A DNA stretch of 64,000 bases, taken from NCBI RefSeq assembly GCF_900105685.1, contig NZ_LT629781.1, positions 2,542,001-2,606,000 of the forward strand. The letters run 5' to 3'. Both the position numbers and the translations under genes were made by a program. The notes beneath the pieces were generated by a model, which was given only the letters and a program-made list of their open reading frames with translations, ran no database searches and was not told where the DNA came from. The stretch comes from Verrucomicrobium sp. GAS474 (GTDB taxonomy: Bacteria > Verrucomicrobiota > Verrucomicrobiia > Methylacidiphilales > GAS474). Positions 60,107 through 64,000 of the stretch are shown here, one piece after another. Within the stretch, counting starts at the first letter, position 1. The number at the start of each line of letters is the position of its first letter.

Positions 60107-61129
60107 GTGAAAGCGAACACCAAGCAGTCCGGTTTGATTCTGATCATCGATGCGGAAGCCTCCGTCCGGCAGGAACGCCGGGATGTTCTGGAATGGGCGG
60201 GCTTCCGCGTCGAGGAAGCGGCTGACTCCCGGGAAGGTCTCTCCCTGGCCCGTCTCCTTCGGCCCGAGGTGATTTTCTGCGCCGACCGGGTGGCCGGGGT
60301 GCGCGGCGAGGAACTGCTCCGCCTCCTCGATGAGGAATGGGAAAGCGGCGGCGCGTGGGCCTTCATCCTCCTCGGCGGCGGCGAGGAACTCCCCGACGCG
60401 CTCGACGGCCGCGACCCCGATGCGATTGTCGCCGACGATATCTCGGGCAGCGACCTGATCGCTCTGGCCCGGAAGTATCTCTCCCAGGTGGACGAATGGC
60501 GCGCCGCCGAGGAACGGGCCGAGGAAAAGGTCGCCGAGGTCCTGAACGACTGGGAAACGGCCGATCCGATGCCGAACGCCGCCTCCCTGAGCTGGGACGA
60601 CGAGGGGGGCGAAGGGCTGGGCAAAGGCCGGGTCCATTCCAATCAGATTTACGAGCTCGCCCGGGAGATCGTCTTCCGGTTCGGCCGGAGCTCCGACCTC
60701 GAATGTTTCATCGATAACGGGTTCCTTCCCTTCAGCATGGAGGTCCTCCGGGCCGTGATCGAGGAGCTGGTCGGCAATGCCTGCCGCTTCACGACGAAGG
60801 GGACCCGGATCGATCTCTTTTTCATCCGCGGGGTGGAGCGTTCCGTTCTCTTCATCCGGGACTACGGCCAGGGAATGGAGGCGTCGATGGCGGTGCGGTT
60901 GACGGCCGGTTGGGATTCCCACGGCAAGGGCAAGGGCCTCCTCACGGTCCGGCGGCTGGTCCGCGAGGCGGGAGCCTCCTTCCGCGTCGACGGCGGCGTC
61001 GACGAGGGGGTGACGATCCGCATCGAGATCCCCGACGAAAGCCGGGCGACGCTCCCCCTGACCGTGCCCGAGGAGATGGGGATCATGCACCTGCGGATCG
61101 GCCTCCCCCGGAAGCAGGGGAAGAAGTAA
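60107..61129 (+). CDS. Pseudo-receiver with C-terminal HATPase
   Basis: About 340 residues from a GTG. N-terminal receiver-like fold (LILIIDAEASVRQER, AWAFILLGGG), but the phosphoacceptor site is altered: PEVIFCADRVAGVRGEEL has Ala where LVLLD normally ends. The C-terminal HATPase_c domain is intact by its N box (EELVGNACRF), G1 (RDYGQGM) and G2 (SHGKGKGLLTVRR). No HisKA phosphorylation His is visible. It could bind ATP and regulate a partner, perhaps the NtrC-type regulator downstream. Confidence 0.68.
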   Translation: MKANTKQSGLILIIDAEASVRQERRDVLEWAGFRVEEAADSREGLSLARLLRPEVIFCADRVAGVRGEELLRLLDEEWESGGAWAFILLGGGEELPDALDGRDPDAIVADDISGSDLIALARKYLSQVDEWRAAEERAEEKVAEVLNDWETADPMPNAASLSWDDEGGEGLGKGRVHSNQIYELAREIVFRFGRSSDLECFIDNGFLPFSMEVLRAVIEELVGNACRFTTKGTRIDLFFIRGVERSVLFIRDYGQGMEASMAVRLTAGWDSHGKGKGLLTVRRLVREAGASFRVDGGVDEGVTIRIEIPDESRATLPLTVPEEMGIMHLRIGLPRKQGKK

Positions 61130-61138
61130 CCGCTCTCG

Positions 61139-61154
61139 CCTAGAACGTTCTAGG
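61139..61154. promoter_or_regulatory. Perfect 16-bp palindrome
   Basis: CCTAGAACGTTCTAGG is a perfect 16-bp palindrome 9 bp after the stop at 61129 and 136 bp before the ATG at 61291. It could be an operator or a transcription pause hairpin. Confidence 0.4.
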
Positions 61155-61290
61155 TAATAGTCGGGTTCTTTAGCAGTGGCAGGGAGGGAGGGGATGAATT
61201 ACAATCTTCGTCATCGAAGAATAGGCGGCCCGGACCGAGATCATCGGACGGGGCGTCTCCCGGGGGGGAGGAAAGGATGTTCCAGCCACC

Positions 61291-62736
61291 ATGTCAGGCC
61301 ACGTTTTAGTCATCGAAGATGATCGCGCGATGGGGGCGCTCTACCGCTCCGCATTGAGCTCGTGCGGCCATCAGGTCAGCATCGCCGACCGAGGGGACAC
61401 CGGCTACCAGATGGCGAAGGAGGGGAACTATGACGCGATCATCAGCGATTTCATGATGCCGGGCCTCGACGGCCTCGACCTCCTGGAGAAGCTCCGCGCC
61501 AGCAACCCCTTCGTCCCCGTCATCCTGATGACCGGCCACGGTTCGGCCGAGACGGCCATCGAGGCGATGAAGCGGGGGGCCTACGATTACCTCCTGAAAC
61601 CGGTCCAGCTCGACGAGCTGATGGAGACGGTGGAGAAGGCCATCGTCAACTCCCGCATCCAGACCCAATCGGTCCGGGTCGGCACCCCCGCCGAGGCCGG
61701 AAAGGAAGGGGAGGGACTCCACATGGTCGGCTCCTGCCCGGCGATGCAGAAGATTTTCAAGGAGATCGGCCGGATCGCCGCGAAGCCGGTGACGGTCCTG
61801 ATTCGCGGGGAGACGGGGACCGGCAAGGAACTCGTCGCCCAGGCCGTCTACCATTACAGCAACCGGAAGGGAAAACCCTTCGTCGTCGTCAATTGCGCGG
61901 CGATCCCGGAGACCCTCCTGGAGAGCGAGCTCTTCGGCAGCGAGAAGGGGGCCTTCACCGGGGCGCAGGCGCGGCGGATCGGCCGCTTCGAGCAGGCCCA
62001 CACTGGCACCCTCTTCCTCGACGAGATCGGCGAACTCAGCCCCGGCACCCAGGCGAAGCTCCTCCGCGCCCTCCAGGAGCGCGTGATCCAGCGCCTCGGC
62101 AGCAACGAGGCGATCTCGGTCGACGTCCGCGTCATCGCGGCGACGAACCGGAACCTGGAGGAGGCGATCCAGGAAAAGCAGTTCCGCGAGGATCTCTATT
62201 ACCGGCTGAACGACGCCACCATTTCCCTCCCGCCCCTGCGGGAGCGGCAGGGCGACGTGCCCGAACTGATCGGCTACTTCATCTCCCATCACGCGAAGGA
62301 TCTCGGCGCCCAGCGTCCCGGGATCACCCCGGAGACGGTCGATTACCTCGCCTCGCTCCCCTGGCCCGGGAACGTCCGGCAGCTCCAGTCGTTCCTCCGC
62401 CAGGCGATCCTCGCCTCGCGCGGCTACGCGATCTCCCTGGAAACGGTGAAGGAGATGCTCTCCCGCGAGGGCAAGACCGGCGGGGGCAAGGGGGCGGCCG
62501 ACCGTCCGTTCCGCGATTTCATCGCCGAGGTTCTGGAAGGGGCCTCGACGGCAAAGGAGCCCGACGCCTACGCCGTGGCGATCCGCGCGGCGGAGCGGGA
62601 GCTCCTCTCCCAGGCGATCCGGCTGACGAAGGGAAACCAATCCCTCGCCGCCCGCTGGCTCGGCATCTCCCGCCTCACGCTCCGGACGAAGCTCACCGAA
62701 CTCGGCCTCCGCGAGGCTTCCGAGAAGGAAGAGTAG
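61291..62736 (+). CDS. Sigma-54-dependent response regulator (NtrC-like)
   Basis: A 481-residue NtrC-class activator: receiver (about 1-120, phosphoacceptor in AIISDFMMPGLDG, KP lysine in LLKPVQ), AAA+ domain with GETGTGKE, GAFTGA and LFLDEIGELS, and a C-terminal Fis-type HTH (AARWLGISRLTLRTKL). It activates sigma-54 promoters. The receiver-ATPase at 60107 lies directly upstream. Upstream of the start lies a GC-rich region with a short TCTTCG/CGAAGA hairpin. Confidence 0.92.
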   Translation: MSGHVLVIEDDRAMGALYRSALSSCGHQVSIADRGDTGYQMAKEGNYDAIISDFMMPGLDGLDLLEKLRASNPFVPVILMTGHGSAETAIEAMKRGAYDYLLKPVQLDELMETVEKAIVNSRIQTQSVRVGTPAEAGKEGEGLHMVGSCPAMQKIFKEIGRIAAKPVTVLIRGETGTGKELVAQAVYHYSNRKGKPFVVVNCAAIPETLLESELFGSEKGAFTGAQARRIGRFEQAHTGTLFLDEIGELSPGTQAKLLRALQERVIQRLGSNEAISVDVRVIAATNRNLEEAIQEKQFREDLYYRLNDATISLPPLRERQGDVPELIGYFISHHAKDLGAQRPGITPETVDYLASLPWPGNVRQLQSFLRQAILASRGYAISLETVKEMLSREGKTGGGKGAADRPFRDFIAEVLEGASTAKEPDAYAVAIRAAERELLSQAIRLTKGNQSLAARWLGISRLTLRTKLTELGLREASEKEE

Positions 62737-62817
62737 GGGAGTTTCTCCCGCCTCCAAAACCACTCTTTCGGCGCGGCGTTCAGGTTGCGTTTTAGATCTG
62801 GGTCTAAAAGAGAAGGG

Positions 62818-62889
62818 AGCCGCTTGTCGGGATCGAACCGACGACCGACTGTTTACAAAACAGTTGCTCTACCACTGAGCTAAAGCGGC
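62818..62889 (-). tRNA. tRNA-Thr (UGU)
   Basis: Read on minus: acceptor GCCGCTT/AAGCGGC, D arm GCTC/GAGC, anticodon stem ACTGT/ACAGT around TTTGTAA (anticodon UGU), T arm GTCGG/CCGAC with TTCGATC. Discriminator U. The gene is complete. Confidence 0.97.
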
Positions 62890-62936
62890 GTGGGGAACGG
62901 AGTGCGGGAGTATGGCGCAGCGTGTCCCGGCTGAAA

Positions 62937-62979
62937 AGCCCGGAACGTCGTTCCCCCGTGCTTTTATCGGTTCCGGGCT
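62937..62979. other. Long inverted repeat before the permease gene
   Basis: AGCCCGGAAC and GTTCCGGGCT form a 10-bp stem with a 23-base loop between the tRNA and the permease. There is no T-run after it, so its role is open. Confidence 0.35.
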
Positions 62980-63042
62980 CGGAAAGTGCTTCCCAAACGC
63001 GTTCCCGGAGGGAAATCTCTCCGGACCCAACCCACTATCTCC

Positions 63043-64000
63043 ATGGATCTTTTAAGAAAGAAGTCGTTCGCCTCCTTGCAGAAACAGGCCGAACGCGTCG
63101 GGGGGCTGCGCCGGGTGTTGACCGCGCCCCAGCTGGTCGGCCTCAGCGTCGGCACGGCGATCGGGACCGGCGTCTTCGTCCTGACGGGGCACGTGGCGGC
63201 GGAGCACGCCGGCCCGGCGCTCGTCCTCTCCCTCATCGTCGCCGGGCTCGCCTCGCTCTTCGCCGGGCTCTGCTATGCCGAATACGCCTCGATGATCCCC
63301 GTGGCCGGGAGCGCCTACACCTACGCCTATGCGACGTGCGGGGAATTCTTCGCCTGGATCATCGGCTGGGACCTGATCCTCGAATACCTCTTCGGCGCGG
63401 CGACGGTCGCCGTCGGTTGGTCGGGCTACATGACCCGCTTCCTCCACTATTGCGGGATCGACCTTCCCACGAAGCTGGTTTCCTCCCCCTGGGTCTACAA
63501 GCACGGGGAATGGATCCACAGCGGGGCCTACTTCAACCTTCCGGCGGTCCTCATCACCGCCTTCGCCACCTGGGTCATCTACTCCGGCATCCGCGAATCG
63601 GCCCGGCTCAACCTCGTCATCGTCATCATCAAGGTCTCGGTGATCCTCCTCTTCATCGGCTTCGGCCTCCCCCACGTGAAGCCGGAAAATTGGCATCCCT
63701 TCATCCCGCCGAGCGACGGCATCTCGGGCGAGTTCGGCTTCAGCGGCATCTTCGCCGGTGCGGGGGTCATCTTCTTCGCCTACCTCGGCTTCGAGGCTGT
63801 CTCGACGGCGGCCCAGGAGGCGAAGAACCCGCAGCGGGACATGCCGATCGGCATCCTCGGCGGCCTCCTGATCTGCACCGTCCTCTACATCTCCGTCGCC
63901 GTCGTGCTGACGGGGCTCATGTCCTACAAGGACCCCGGGATGGCGGGCCCCGCGCCGGTCGCCTACGCCATCGAGCACGTCGGGACATCCCTGAAGTGGC
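63043..64000 (+). CDS. APC-family amino acid permease, truncated by the window edge
   Basis: The visible 319 residues start MDLLRKKSF and contain the APC signature SVGTAIGTGVFVLTG in the first helix, followed by further helices with VLSLIVAGLASLFAG, LCYAEYASMIPVAGS and AWIIGWDLILEYLFG. It resembles cationic amino acid transporters (CAT type). It is complete at the N-terminus and runs off the right edge. ATG is preceded by a GGAG-type site further upstream. It is not part of the mobile element. Confidence 0.85.
   Translation, partial: MDLLRKKSFASLQKQAERVGGLRRVLTAPQLVGLSVGTAIGTGVFVLTGHVAAEHAGPALVLSLIVAGLASLFAGLCYAEYASMIPVAGSAYTYAYATCGEFFAWIIGWDLILEYLFGAATVAVGWSGYMTRFLHYCGIDLPTKLVSSPWVYKHGEWIHSGAYFNLPAVLITAFATWVIYSGIRESARLNLVIVIIKVSVILLFIGFGLPHVKPENWHPFIPPSDGISGEFGFSGIFAGAGVIFFAYLGFEAVSTAAQEAKNPQRDMPIGILGGLLICTVLYISVAVVLTGLMSYKDPGMAGPAPVAYAIEHVGTSLKW

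Overview
The window is a GC-rich bacterial chromosome segment. Its gene content fits a Verrucomicrobiota or related PVC-group host: many two-component regulators, two sigma-54 enhancer-binding proteins, a DUF3185 pair, an AsmA-like envelope protein and a filamentous-haemagglutinin-type protein. This taxonomic reading is inference; there is no rRNA or marker gene to confirm it.

Left flank (1-15.4 kb), chromosome. It holds a small Lmo0937-like membrane peptide, an NtrC-class regulator (637-1998), a YciF-like stress protein, a short membrane-protein cluster with two DUF3185-like copies, an AsmA/DUF748-like protein and a signalling block on the minus strand (two single-domain response regulators, a CHASE3-PAS histidine kinase, a HAMP-PAS histidine kinase and a degenerate receiver). 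These are followed by a GH13 glucan enzyme translationally coupled to a transglutaminase, and by a solitary ModA-like binding protein. The flank ends with an intact tRNA-Lys(CUU).

Centre (15,429-58,978), a 43.5-kb integrative element. A 48-bp direct repeat of the tRNA-Lys 3' half marks both ends, and a tyrosine integrase lies just inside the right end. The left third has a minus-strand mobilisation operon with a TrwC/TraI-type (MobF) relaxase. Divergent from it is a plus-strand operon with a small HTH protein, a secreted protein, an excisionase-like wHTH, a ParA/VirC1-like ATPase, a tail-anchored coiled-coil protein, a coupling-protein-like ATPase without membrane helices, and membrane proteins. 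The gap between the operons, with a 12-bp inverted repeat, is the best oriT candidate. No VirB4 or other mating-pair ATPase was found, so the element looks mobilisable (IME-like) rather than self-transmissible. The middle carries cargo: a 1253-aa TPS/MBG-type adhesin, a DUF1064-like nuclease, a topoisomerase-repeat protein and many small membrane proteins. The right third holds a polymerase V operon (UmuD without its catalytic dyad, plus UmuC), a Nuc-like secreted nuclease, a DUF72 pair, and a protease/REase-PIN cassette that could be a defence system. A large iteron array with an AT-rich stretch then sits beside a DUF3987 replication-type protein and a wHTH partner, so the element probably replicates after excision.

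The element also contains at least four unexplained, highly structured intergenic segments (about 18.7, 32.3, 42.3 and 57.2 kb) and perfect GC hairpins at several gene junctions. These RNA-like segments, the iteron origin module, the REase-PIN/protease cassette and the catalytically altered UmuD are the most promising novelties.

Right flank (59-64 kb), chromosome. It holds a polyprenyl-phosphate glycosyltransferase, a pseudo-receiver/HATPase protein, a second NtrC-class regulator, tRNA-Thr(UGU) and the start of an APC-family amino acid permease that runs off the window.
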